Assembly: GCA_028289445.1 (NCBI GenBank) | Contig: JANQPO010000004.1 | Location: forward strand, 248,001 to 312,000 | DNA: 64,000 nt | Reading direction: 5' to 3' | Source: Tepidamorphaceae bacterium | GTDB lineage: Bacteria > Pseudomonadota > Alphaproteobacteria > Rhizobiales > JAKSCL01 | The notes under the pieces: model-generated | Told to the model about the DNA's origin: nothing | Databases searched by the model: none | The model's input: the letters and a program-made list of their open reading frames with translations, nothing else | Translations under genes and position numbers: made by a program | Shown here: in pieces, positions 9,864 to 17,691 of the stretch | How positions within the stretch are numbered: the first letter of the stretch is position 1 | Layout of the letters: every line of letters begins with the position of its first letter

Positions 9864-9879
9864 TGCTTCACGTGAAACA
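9864..9879. promoter_or_regulatory. parS: parS site upstream of rho
   Basis: TGCTTCACGTGAAACA matches the parS consensus TGTTTCACGTGAAACA at 15 of 16 positions, the best match in the window. It lies in the hemJ-rho gap, 50 bp upstream of the rho start and about 1.6 kb from the putative origin. Confidence 0.88.
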
Positions 9880-9978
9880 CTGGAGTTGTTTTTGGTTTCC
9901 CGTGATCGGCTTGCCCTTCCCATACGCGAGGGCTGATGGGAATTCAACCCTTTTGTGGTGTCGCCTCTCGAAAAGTCA

Positions 9979-10416
9979 TCAAAATGGCTTCACGACCGCA
10001 AAGATGACAATAGCGATCATAATGACCGTCGGGATTTCGTTGATTGCGCGGTAGAATCGCGTGCTACACGAATTGGCATCACGCGCGAATGATGCAACGC
10101 ATCGCAGCAGGTAGATATGATACCCCGTCAGAAGCAAAACCAGGACGAGTTTGACGTGAAGCCAAATCGTTCCACTTCCGAATCCGATGCCGTAAATCAG
10201 AATTAGAACAAGCGCCAAGACCCACGAAACAATCATCGCCGGTGTCATGATTGCATAGGCCAATCGGCGCTCCATCACCTTGAATGTTTCCGACTGCACC
10301 GATCCTCGCTCGGCGTCCACGTGATAGACGAAGAGGCGCGGCAAGTAGAGAAGACCCGCCATCCATGCAATGACTGCTATGACATGAAATGCCTTGACCC
10401 AAAGATACCCCATCAC
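9979..10416 (-). CDS. hemJ: Protoporphyrinogen oxidase HemJ
   Basis: HemJ is the integral-membrane protoporphyrinogen IX oxidase used by most alphaproteobacteria in haem synthesis. The 145-aa protein has four predicted membrane helices and the conserved N-terminal histidine/arginine pattern in 'FHVIAVIAWMAGLLYLPRLF' (residues 10-29). It overlaps the end of hemE by the ATGA tetranucleotide at 10413-10416, indicating translational coupling to the uroporphyrinogen decarboxylase that acts earlier in the same pathway. Confidence 0.93.
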   Translation of the reverse strand: MMGYLWVKAFHVIAVIAWMAGLLYLPRLFVYHVDAERGSVQSETFKVMERRLAYAIMTPAMIVSWVLALVLILIYGIGFGSGTIWLHVKLVLVLLLTGYHIYLLRCVASFARDANSCSTRFYRAINEIPTVIMIAIVIFAVVKPF

Positions 10417-11447
10417 GAGACAGGGACGAGATCGCGAACGCGTTTGACCAAATGGTGGACATGATCAATCGGCGTCGTCGGCAATATACCGTGGCCGAGA
10501 TTAGTAATCCAAGGTCCCGCCATGAGTGAGGTAGACAATTGCTCGATCGCGCTGTCAATCGCATCGGGCCCGACGATAAGCGCGTCCGGATCGATATTGC
10601 CCTGTACCGCGACGTGTTGCTGGAGATCAGCAGCCGCCCAGGCAAGATCGATATCCGGATCAACCGAAACCCCAGCAACGCCGGGAATTTCAGCGATCTT
10701 TGGATAGCCGTCCGGCGCCTTTCGCGGAAACACGATGATGGGTGTCTGCGGGGAATGTGCCTTTAGAGCCTCGACGATCTTGGTAATCGGCTGAAGGCTC
10801 CAGCGATCGAAATCAGCCCCGTGCAGAACCTGCGCCCAACTTTCAAAGATCTGGACAATGTCTGCGCCGGCGTCGATCTGAGCGCATAGATAATCGATCG
10901 AAGCCTCGGTGAGCCGATCCACTATGCCTTGAAGCGCATCAGGATTGTTCCGGGCAAGATGACGTATCGGTGCGAGATCGGGTGTTCCTCGCCCCGCCAC
11001 CATGTAGCTTCCAACCGTCCAAGGTGCACCACAAAACCCAATCACCGCTGTCTCGTCTGTGAGCGTCTGACGTAGCCGTCTCACGGTTTCGAATGACGGT
11101 TCCAGATGTGCGAGAAAAGACTGGCGGTCATAGTCAGGAAGCATCGTACTTGCATCGATCGGATCGAGTCGCGGTCCCTCGCCTTCGGCAAACCAAAGGT
11201 TCTGCCCCAATGCATGAGGGACAACGAGAATATCCGAGAACAGAATAGCGGCATCGAACTGGAAACGCCTGATCGGCTGAAGGGAGACCTCCGTTGCCAT
11301 ATCGGGATCGTAGCATAGGTCGAGAAACCCACCGGCCTTGGAGCGAAGGGCACGATATTCCGGCAGATAGCGACCAGCTTGGCGCATCAACCAAATGGGG
11401 GGCGGATGGACAATCTGACCGTTGAGAACTTGCAGGATTCGAGACAT
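10413..11447 (-). CDS. hemE: Uroporphyrinogen decarboxylase
   Basis: HemE decarboxylates the four acetate side chains of uroporphyrinogen III to give coproporphyrinogen III. At 344 aa it is full length; the substrate-pocket signatures 'WLMRQAGRYLPEYRALR' (18-34) and 'GFCGAPWTVGSYMV' (about 138-151) are present. It points away from the intergenic origin candidate at 11448-11861; in Caulobacter and relatives the chromosomal origin adjoins hemE. Confidence 0.97.
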   Translation of the reverse strand: MSRILQVLNGQIVHPPPIWLMRQAGRYLPEYRALRSKAGGFLDLCYDPDMATEVSLQPIRRFQFDAAILFSDILVVPHALGQNLWFAEGEGPRLDPIDASTMLPDYDRQSFLAHLEPSFETVRRLRQTLTDETAVIGFCGAPWTVGSYMVAGRGTPDLAPIRHLARNNPDALQGIVDRLTEASIDYLCAQIDAGADIVQIFESWAQVLHGADFDRWSLQPITKIVEALKAHSPQTPIIVFPRKAPDGYPKIAEIPGVAGVSVDPDIDLAWAAADLQQHVAVQGNIDPDALIVGPDAIDSAIEQLSTSLMAGPWITNLGHGILPTTPIDHVHHLVKRVRDLVPVS

Positions 11448-11686
11448 GAGAAAAGAAAAAATCTTGGTTTGAATTGCTATTGATTTTTATTGATGGGCTG
11501 GCGATGGGGATCGGTAAATCTCGACAGAATGTTCAGTCTCGATCGCGAATGAAACACATGGCATGACTGGCAGCCAAGGTCCACGGTGGAAATCATGGAT
11601 TACGATAAATCACTGTAATCAATAGGGAAAATTTCGACGCTTCGAGCAGGATCATCTACTTTCCTGTGAAAATTCGGTAGATCGCA

Positions 11687-11695
11687 TGAGGATAA
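11687..11695 (-). promoter_or_regulatory. DnaA-box-like 9-mer
   Basis: On the minus strand this reads TTATCCTCA, 8 of 9 matches to the consensus TTATCCACA. It lies in the middle of the candidate origin. Confidence 0.5.
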
Positions 11696-11809
11696 ACCCG
11701 TGACAATGCTGCACGTGGGATTAGGGGATGATTCCTCCCGGCAATCAACATGTTGATAGAAGCAACGGGCTCACGTGAAAAAACGGTACCGATCCGCCGG
11801 ACATTGTGG

Positions 11810-11818
11810 TTATTCACA
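11810..11818 (+). promoter_or_regulatory. DnaA-box-like 9-mer
   Basis: TTATTCACA fits the relaxed DnaA box TTWTNCACA and matches TTATCCACA at 8 of 9. It lies 44 bp upstream of the PPSR start, at the right end of the candidate origin. Confidence 0.6.
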
Positions 11819-11861
11819 TCTCGTCCGCGTATTTCGCGGTTATACGATCCAGGATTGACCG

Positions 11862-12707
11862 ATGCCGACCCGGCGGGCGCGCAGCTTTTTCCATCTCCAT
11901 ATGGTGTCGGACGCGACCGGCGAAACCCTGCTTACGGTCGCACGTGCCGCGACAGCGCGCTATTTCGCGGTTCAGCCAATTGAGCATGTCTACCCCATGG
12001 TCCGAACGCGCCGGCAGCTTGAGACGGCGCTGGGGGAGATCGAGGAAGCGCCGGGCATCGTGCTTTACACCATGGTGGATACCGGGCTCTCGAAGCGGAT
12101 AGATGATCGGTGTGCCGAGCTTGGATGTCCTGCCGTCTCGATCCTGGAACCCGTTCTAACGACGTTTCAGAACTATCTGGGCGCTGAACAGCGACCGCGC
12201 GTTGGTGCGCAATATGTTCTCGACGGCAATTACTACAAGCGCATCGACGCGCTCAACTACACGCTTGTTCACGATGACGGGCAGATGCCCGAGGGCTGGA
12301 ACGAGGCGGATATCATCTTGGTTGGCATTAGCCGAACGTCAAAAACGCCAACCAGCATCTATCTGGCCAATCGCGGCTACAAGACCGCAAATGTCCCCAT
12401 GGTGCCCGATGTACCCCTGCCCTCGGCCCTGTTTGACGCCGAAAATCCACTGATCGTTGGACTGGTCGCATCGGCTGAGAGAATTCGCCAGGTGCGCGAA
12501 AATCGGCTGTTGGGCCTTAATGCTGAAGTCGACACCACATATGTCGACAGGATCGCAATCGCCGATGAGATTGCAAAGAGCCGTCGATTTTTCCAACAAA
12601 ATGCCTGGCCGGTCATCGATGTCTCGCGTCGTTCGATTGAGGAAACCGCGGCAACCGTCATTTCTCTCTATTCAAAGCGCGCGCAAGAGTCAGGCGCAGT
12701 CACGTGA
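11862..12707 (+). CDS. Pyruvate, phosphate/water dikinase regulatory kinase-pyrophosphorylase (DUF299)
   Basis: Members of this family phosphorylate (with ADP) and dephosphorylate a threonine of pyruvate phosphate dikinase or PEP synthetase, setting gluconeogenic flux. The 281-aa protein begins with the family's 'FHLHMVSDATGETL' (10-23) and carries the unusual C-terminal P-loop 'GISRTSKTP' (155-163) followed by 'GYKTANVPMVPDVPLP'. It overlaps maf by 4 bp, beginning a tightly packed run PPSR-maf-aroE-coaE-dnaQ. The ATG at 11862 is the first in frame after the origin region. Confidence 0.93.
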   Translation: MPTRRARSFFHLHMVSDATGETLLTVARAATARYFAVQPIEHVYPMVRTRRQLETALGEIEEAPGIVLYTMVDTGLSKRIDDRCAELGCPAVSILEPVLTTFQNYLGAEQRPRVGAQYVLDGNYYKRIDALNYTLVHDDGQMPEGWNEADIILVGISRTSKTPTSIYLANRGYKTANVPMVPDVPLPSALFDAENPLIVGLVASAERIRQVRENRLLGLNAEVDTTYVDRIAIADEIAKSRRFFQQNAWPVIDVSRRSIEETAATVISLYSKRAQESGAVT

Positions 12708-13333
12708 TGGATACTTCTGGCGCGCTGCAAACCGGACGGCGGCTCGTTCTCGCGTCTGCTTCCGAGGCGCGGCGGTCTCTCCTGGCAAACGCCGGACTGC
12801 GATTCGATGTGTGCCCAGCGAACATCGATGAGGAGGCCATCAGGGAAGCGATCCTCAAGGACACCGCCGTCACACCGGCCGATCTCGCCCAGATCTTGGC
12901 AGAGGCGAAGGCCGATGCGCTTGATGGCGACATACTCGACGCGATGGTCATCGGAAGCGACCAGACATTGGAGTTTGACGGACGACTGATATCAAAGGCG
13001 CCGACGATCGATGACGCCAGACGCCAGCTCTTGGCGATGCGCGGCAAATCCCATCAGCTTCATTCAGCAGCCACGCTCATGCGTGCTGGATCGGTCATCT
13101 GGCGCCACGTGGAAAGCGTGACAGTGACGCTGAGATCCTTCTCGCCGGAATTTCTGGGCCACTATCTGGCCCATATCGGCGACGCGGCGTGCCAGAGCGT
13201 CGGGGGTTATCAAATTGAAGGCGCCGGTGCGCAACTGATCGAACGTATCGAAGGAGATTACTTCGCGGTGCTCGGCTTGCCCCTTCTCCCACTTCTCCAA
13301 GCGTTACGTGAAAACGGTGCGTTGGAACGATGA
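12704..13333 (+). CDS. maf: Maf-family nucleotide pyrophosphatase
   Basis: Maf proteins hydrolyse non-canonical or modified nucleoside triphosphates. The entry motif 'LVLASASEARRSLL' (16-29) and the 'IGSDQTLEFDGRLISKAP' strand (84-101) are clear. The arginine/lysine details that separate dTTP/UTP-specific from 7-methyl-GTP-specific enzymes cannot be settled by eye; the 'SxARR' and 'DQTLEFDG' forms resemble the 7-methyl-GTP (YceF-like) group. The start overlaps PPSR and the stop overlaps aroE, each by 4 bp. Confidence 0.9.
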   Translation: MMDTSGALQTGRRLVLASASEARRSLLANAGLRFDVCPANIDEEAIREAILKDTAVTPADLAQILAEAKADALDGDILDAMVIGSDQTLEFDGRLISKAPTIDDARRQLLAMRGKSHQLHSAATLMRAGSVIWRHVESVTVTLRSFSPEFLGHYLAHIGDAACQSVGGYQIEGAGAQLIERIEGDYFAVLGLPLLPLLQALRENGALER

Positions 13334-14172
13334 CCGATCATCCCAAAGCCTGTGTGATCGGCGATCCGGTCGAACACTCGCTTTCACCGATCATCCATGG
13401 CTATTGGCTTCGGCAGATGGGTATTGCCGGGCGATATGAAAAAGTCCGCGCGACGCCCGATGAATTCCCGTCGATATTGGAGCAGTTGGCGGCAAATGGA
13501 TATTCCGGGGCCAACATCACGATTCCGCATAAAACCGCGGCCGCAGCGCTCGTCGACCAACTCCACCCGTCGGCATATGGAATGGGTGCGGTGAATACAA
13601 TTTGGTATACAGATAATCGGCTTATCGGCGCAAATAGCGACGTTACGGGGTTCTTGGCCCATTTAGATGGAACGGTACCGAAATGGCGACAAACGGTATC
13701 GAACGCACTGGTCATTGGCGCTGGAGGTGCAGCGCGTGCGATCGTGGCCGGCCTATCGAATATCGATGGTATTTCCGTTTCGATTACGAATCGAACATTG
13801 GAAAACATGGTAAGACTGATAGGCGATTTGGAAGCCAATGCGTCGATCATCGATTGGCATGATCGCGTCGAAGCACTACCCGATGTCGATCTTGTGGTGA
13901 ACACGACATCGCTCGGGATGGCCGGGCAGCCATCCTTGGACCTGGATCTTACGTCCGCGTCCTCAACTGCGATTGTCTCCGATATTGTCTACACGCCGCT
14001 GGAAACGCCGCTCCTGGCGGCCGCGCGAGCGCGTGATCTCCGAACAGTCGATGGGCTAGGCATGCTGCTACACCAAGCGGTTCTTGGGTTTGAAAAATGG
14101 TTCGGTCAGACGCCGGTCGTGGACCAGGGGCTGCGCGACGATGTTCGTGCGCATCTCGCGGCCCGGGCGTAA
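13330..14172 (+). CDS. aroE: Shikimate dehydrogenase (NADP+)
   Basis: AroE reduces 3-dehydroshikimate to shikimate in aromatic amino-acid synthesis. The substrate loop 'NITIPHKTAAAALVDQ' contains the catalytic lysine (near residue 68), and the NADP-binding 'GAGGAARAIVAGLSN' (about 131-145) follows. The 280-aa length is standard. The ATG overlaps the maf stop; coaE begins 9 bp after the aroE stop, so the genes are almost certainly cotranscribed. Confidence 0.95.
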   Translation: MTDHPKACVIGDPVEHSLSPIIHGYWLRQMGIAGRYEKVRATPDEFPSILEQLAANGYSGANITIPHKTAAAALVDQLHPSAYGMGAVNTIWYTDNRLIGANSDVTGFLAHLDGTVPKWRQTVSNALVIGAGGAARAIVAGLSNIDGISVSITNRTLENMVRLIGDLEANASIIDWHDRVEALPDVDLVVNTTSLGMAGQPSLDLDLTSASSTAIVSDIVYTPLETPLLAAARARDLRTVDGLGMLLHQAVLGFEKWFGQTPVVDQGLRDDVRAHLAARA

Positions 14173-14181
14173 CTGCGCGCC

Positions 14182-14772
14182 ATGACCATCATCGGCCTGA
14201 CCGGCTCAATCGGCATGGGAAAGACCACCACCGCCGGCATGTTTCGCACATGCGGCATTCCCGTGCACGACGCCGACGCAACCGTGCATAGGCTTTACAA
14301 TGGCCGCGCTGCTCCGGCGATCGAAAGGGAATTCCCAGGCAGCACTTCGCCGTCGGGGGTCGATCGGGCCGAGCTTTCGCGGATGATTGTCGGCCGGCCG
14401 GACAAGCTGGCAAAGCTGGAGTCCATCGTCCATCCGCTTGTGAGGGAAGAAGAGGCGTCGGCGGTTGCCGCAGCCAAGGCGAAGGGCCATCGCCACATGG
14501 TTCTCGACATACCGCTGCTCCTTGAAACTGGCTCTGACCGACGCTGCGATGTCATTGTCGTTGTCACAGCAGACGCCGCGGTCCAACGCAAAAGAGTGCT
14601 GGTCAGACCCGGTATGACCGAAGAGAAGTTTGAGGCTCTGCTTGCAAACCAATGGTCGGACTCAAGAAAGCGACGTGCTGCGCATTTTCTTGTGAATTCA
14701 GGGTATGGCCATGAAAGTGCGATGCGCCAGGTGTATGATATTGTGTGTGCCGTGCAGATGATCAGAGCATGA
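14182..14772 (+). CDS. coaE: Dephospho-CoA kinase
   Basis: CoaE carries out the last step of coenzyme A synthesis, phosphorylating the 3'-hydroxyl of dephospho-CoA. The P-loop 'GLTGSIGMGKTTTAGMF' sits at residues 4-20, 'LDIPLLLETG' near 110-119 and the lid region follows. Length (196 aa) is typical. The gene lies between aroE and dnaQ in the standard origin-proximal order. Confidence 0.95.
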   Translation: MTIIGLTGSIGMGKTTTAGMFRTCGIPVHDADATVHRLYNGRAAPAIEREFPGSTSPSGVDRAELSRMIVGRPDKLAKLESIVHPLVREEEASAVAAAKAKGHRHMVLDIPLLLETGSDRRCDVIVVVTADAAVQRKRVLVRPGMTEEKFEALLANQWSDSRKRRAAHFLVNSGYGHESAMRQVYDIVCAVQMIRA

Positions 14773-14809
14773 AAATGTTGGATCGGTGCCGAATCGATAG
14801 AGGAAAATT

Positions 14810-15523
14810 ATGAGGGAAATCGTTCTCGATACGGAAACGACCGGGCTAGATCCAAAGACCGGCGATCGGATCGTGGAGATCGGCTGCGTCGAGCTTGTTA
14901 ACCATATTCCAAGCGGCGAGGCGTTTCACGAATACATGAACCCGGAGCGCTCGATGCCGCAGGAGGCCTATCGGGTACACGGGCTTTCAGACGATTTTCT
15001 GGCCGATAAACCGAAGTTTGAGGCCATAGCCGAGCGATTTTTAGCGTTCATCAAGGGCGCGCGGCTGGTCATTCACAATGCGAGCTTCGACATCGGTTTC
15101 CTGAATGCGGAGTTAACCCGTCTGAACCACGATCCAATCCCGATGCATCAGGTCGTCGACACGCTCGACCTGGCGCGGCGCAAGCATCCAGGTGCGCAGA
15201 ATAATCTCGACGCGCTCTGCAATCGTTACGGAATCGATTCAAGCCATAGAGATAAACACGGCGCGCTGCTCGATGCCGATCTTCTGGCGCATGTCTACAT
15301 CGAACTTATCGGCGGGCGTCAGTCGGCGCTCGATCTGGACAGTACCAAGGCTGTCGCGGGCAGGGCACGCACGTCACAATCGTCCGCTGGCCGACCAACG
15401 CCGTTGGAACAGCGGCTGAGCCCAGACGATCTGGAGCGCCATCGCAGTTTCGTCGAAGGTTTGGGCGAGGCGCCCGTGTGGGCCCATTTTGATCGTGAGA
15501 TCGCCAGCGACGGGGCGAAGTAG
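14810..15523 (+). CDS. dnaQ: DNA polymerase III subunit epsilon (proofreading exonuclease)
   Basis: DnaQ is the 3'-5' exonuclease of the replicative polymerase. The Exo I motif 'VLDTETTGLDP' is at residues 4-14, Exo II around 'VIHNASFDIGFLNAEL' (about 85-100) and Exo III around 'HGALLDADLLAHVY' (about 149-162), all with the metal-binding acidic residues and the histidine. The 237-aa length fits. The ATG at 14810 follows a GAGGAAAATT ribosome-binding stretch. Confidence 0.95.
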   Translation: MREIVLDTETTGLDPKTGDRIVEIGCVELVNHIPSGEAFHEYMNPERSMPQEAYRVHGLSDDFLADKPKFEAIAERFLAFIKGARLVIHNASFDIGFLNAELTRLNHDPIPMHQVVDTLDLARRKHPGAQNNLDALCNRYGIDSSHRDKHGALLDADLLAHVYIELIGGRQSALDLDSTKAVAGRARTSQSSAGRPTPLEQRLSPDDLERHRSFVEGLGEAPVWAHFDREIASDGAK

Positions 15524-15577
15524 GGGGTCAACGCGCGTTTTTGTCCCGTGGATGCGGGTTATCGAAAGGGCGGAACC

Positions 15578-16120
15578 CTATGCGGTGCCTTGAACGGGAC
15601 TGGTCTCTGCGTCCTGCGCCGCCTTAGCCTGTTCCAGTTTCTGTCGGTAGAGAACCGAGAAATCGATCGGATCAATGAGCAGGGGCGGGAATCCGCCGTT
15701 GCGCGTTGCCTCGGCGATGATTTGACGCGCGAAGGGGAATAGGATCCGCGGGCATTCGATCATGACGAGCGGATGAAGGTTCTCTTCTGGCACATTCTGG
15801 ATCTTGAAGATGCCGCCATAGTTTAGCTCAACGGCGAAGACGACGGTTTCCGCGTCGTCATTCTCACCGGCCTTCGCTTTCGCCTTGGCCTCGACCGCAA
15901 GATCCACCTCGAACATGTCAGTGCCAAGCGGTTTGGCGTTGACGTTCACGTTGATCTCGATCTTGGGATTGCTGTTTTGCTGGGTCAGTGAGCGAGGCGC
16001 ATGCGGGTTCTCGAAGGAGAGATCTTTGACGTATTGCGTCAGAACGCCCAGGCTCGGAACGGCTGCCTCGTTCTGGCCGCCATTCCCAGTGTTGGCGGCA
16101 CCTGTCTCTTGATCTGCCAT
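15578..16120 (-). CDS. secB: Protein-export chaperone SecB
   Basis: SecB is the tetrameric cytosolic chaperone that keeps preproteins unfolded and hands them to SecA. 'LTQYVKDLSFENPHAPRSL' (27-45) and the later 'LMIECPRILFPFARQIIAE' strand, with the acidic SecA-contact stretch, are diagnostic. The protein is 180 aa with a short alanine/asparagine-rich N-terminal extension, as in related alphaproteobacteria. It is convergent with dnaQ. Confidence 0.96.
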   Translation of the reverse strand: MADQETGAANTGNGGQNEAAVPSLGVLTQYVKDLSFENPHAPRSLTQQNSNPKIEINVNVNAKPLGTDMFEVDLAVEAKAKAKAGENDDAETVVFAVELNYGGIFKIQNVPEENLHPLVMIECPRILFPFARQIIAEATRNGGFPPLLIDPIDFSVLYRQKLEQAKAAQDAETSPVQGTA

Positions 16121-16229
16121 TGATGTTCCAGTGCAAGTCGGCCGCCAACGAGGCGCGCCAGTGTTAAATCGCGGCTTCGGCTAACATGTGCGCCCAACCG
16201 AGACAAGTCGACGGCCGAAATTCCGGATG

Positions 16230-16703
16230 TTAGCGACCGGTCGACGCCGAATCATCGACATCGATCTCGATCGCCTCGCCGTCGATCACACCCGCTTCGT
16301 GCGCGTGCTGTGCGTGACCGGATGTCGCAACGGTGACGCGGCCGGATCCGACGATCCACTCTAGCAGCCTGCGTCCGATGGTCTGCCGGATCGCGGGGAC
16401 GAAGAGCAGAAAACCCAGCGCATCGGTCATGAAACCCGGCGTCAGCAGCAAGACGGCAGCGACCAGGAGAAACAATCCATCGGCAAGGCGGCCGAGCGGC
16501 ATGCGGCCGGCGTCCATTTCAGCCCGCGCCCGCGCTAAGACCGACAAGCCTTGCTGGCGCAACAGCACCGTTCCAATCATCGCGGTCAAAACGACAAGAC
16601 CAAGTGTGGCCCAAATACCGATTTGACCGCCAATTGTGATGAAGAGGGCGATCTCAATGATCGGGACCGTCACAAACAGAACAAAGGGAATCAGATTAAT
16701 CAC
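16230..16703 (-). CDS. fxsA: FxsA-family membrane protein
   Basis: FxsA (suppressor of F exclusion of phage T7 in E. coli) is a small inner-membrane protein with several hydrophobic helices. Here the first 30 residues form one helix, 'GIWATLGLVVLTAMIGTVLL' a second, and 'LFLLVAAVLLLTPGFMTDAL' a third; 'LLLTPGFMTDALGFLLFVP' is the family hallmark. The tail is acidic and soluble. It lies 109 bp from secB on the same strand and is divergent from the Tim44-domain gene, as commonly found in Hyphomicrobiales. Confidence 0.9.
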   Translation of the reverse strand: MINLIPFVLFVTVPIIEIALFITIGGQIGIWATLGLVVLTAMIGTVLLRQQGLSVLARARAEMDAGRMPLGRLADGLFLLVAAVLLLTPGFMTDALGFLLFVPAIRQTIGRRLLEWIVGSGRVTVATSGHAQHAHEAGVIDGEAIEIDVDDSASTGR

Positions 16704-16962
16704 GCAGAATCGTCCAAATCGCGACGCGGCCGGTCTGGAATAGACCGCCGGTCAGCATACATATAGTGACATATAGGCAATTAAAGCGCACAATTGCATC
16801 TCGCTAGGCGGATGGCGCGGAGACAGGACAAAATTATTCACCGTGCCATCTCGACTTCGATGCCGAAAACGGCGATGACACAATGGGGAGCGCGTGTGTT
16901 TGGCGCTTGGCCGTTGGCCGTAGCGCCCACTATTCCGTTTGGTCCAAGCTCGAACTGAAGAC

Positions 16963-17688
16963 ATGAACGCTGTATTCGACGTCTACACACTGATCTTTCT
17001 TGTTGTCGCCGTGGTGATCTTTCTACGGTTGCGCAATGTTCTGGGCCGTCGCACCGGCAATGAACGGCCACCGTTCGATCCGTTAGCCCGCAGCGGCAAG
17101 CCGCAAAAAAGCGGCGCCAATGACGACAAGGTCGTCGCCATGCCGCAGCGAGGCGGCGAGGCGCCGCCGCGGCAAGTGACCGGTCCGCCTGACGACGAGG
17201 AGATCGATCCATGGCGCGGCATTGCCGAGCCGGATTCCGACTTGGCGAAACAGCTCAACAAGGTCCGTGCGGTCGATCCAAGCTTCGACGGTCCGGATTT
17301 CCTCAATGGCGCGCGGATCGCCTATGAGATGATCGTAACCGCCTTCGCCGAAGGCGATCGAAAGACGCTGCGACCGCTCCTAAGCCCGGACGTTTATGAC
17401 GGTTTCGTCGCTGCGATCGCCGATCGCGAGGAGCGTGGTGAAATTATCGAATCGCGGTTCATTGGCATCGACTCGGCGGATATCGAAGCGGCCGAAATCA
17501 AAAGCGAGCAAGCCCAGGTCACCGTGCGTTTCAAGAGTTCGCTCGTATCTGTGACGCGTGACAAGGCCGGGGAGGTCGTCGATGGCGATCCGAAAGCCGT
17601 CTCCGATGTCACCGACGTTTGGACCTTCGCCCGGCCCCTCGGCTCCCGCGATCCGAACTGGCAGTTGGTCGCGACTGAATCCGCCTGA
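16963..17688 (+). CDS. Tim44/TimA-family membrane-anchored adaptor protein
   Basis: The 241-aa protein has one N-terminal membrane helix ('FDVYTLIFLVVAVVIFLRLR', 4-23), a proline/glycine-rich linker, and a C-terminal Tim44-like domain beginning around 'ILNGAR/AYEMIVTAFAEGD' and ending in 'WTFARPLGSRDPNWQLVAT'. Bacterial Tim44-domain proteins are relatives of the mitochondrial import subunit; their bacterial role is unproven. The ATG at 16963 is chosen because it puts the membrane helix at the N-terminus. It is followed after 3 bp by mltA, so the two are cotranscribed, with smr after them. Confidence 0.88.
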   Translation: MNAVFDVYTLIFLVVAVVIFLRLRNVLGRRTGNERPPFDPLARSGKPQKSGANDDKVVAMPQRGGEAPPRQVTGPPDDEEIDPWRGIAEPDSDLAKQLNKVRAVDPSFDGPDFLNGARIAYEMIVTAFAEGDRKTLRPLLSPDVYDGFVAAIADREERGEIIESRFIGIDSADIEAAEIKSEQAQVTVRFKSSLVSVTRDKAGEVVDGDPKAVSDVTDVWTFARPLGSRDPNWQLVATESA

Positions 17689-17691
17689 TCC

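Larger units (their letters stand above)
11448..11861. other. Candidate chromosomal replication origin (oriC)
   Basis: This 414-bp gap separates divergent hemE and the pyruvate-dikinase regulator, the location of the origin in Caulobacter and the predicted origin in many alphaproteobacteria. It has an AT-rich stretch at about 11448-11495 and another at 11600-11635, and two good DnaA-box-like 9-mers (11810 and 11687). It is flanked on one side by three parS sites and parAB within 10 kb. Genes on both sides read away from it. I cannot compute GC skew here; the call rests on synteny, spacing and motif content. Confidence 0.78.

Noticed and set aside
11767-11782. A parS-like sequence GGGCTCACGTGAAAAA in the candidate origin.
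   Set aside because: Only 12 of 16 match and one arm is not palindromic; listed as a weak half-site, not as parS.
13303-13316. GTTACGTGAAAAC near the maf end, similar to a parS half.
   Set aside because: Lacks the central CACGTG and is inside a coding gene.
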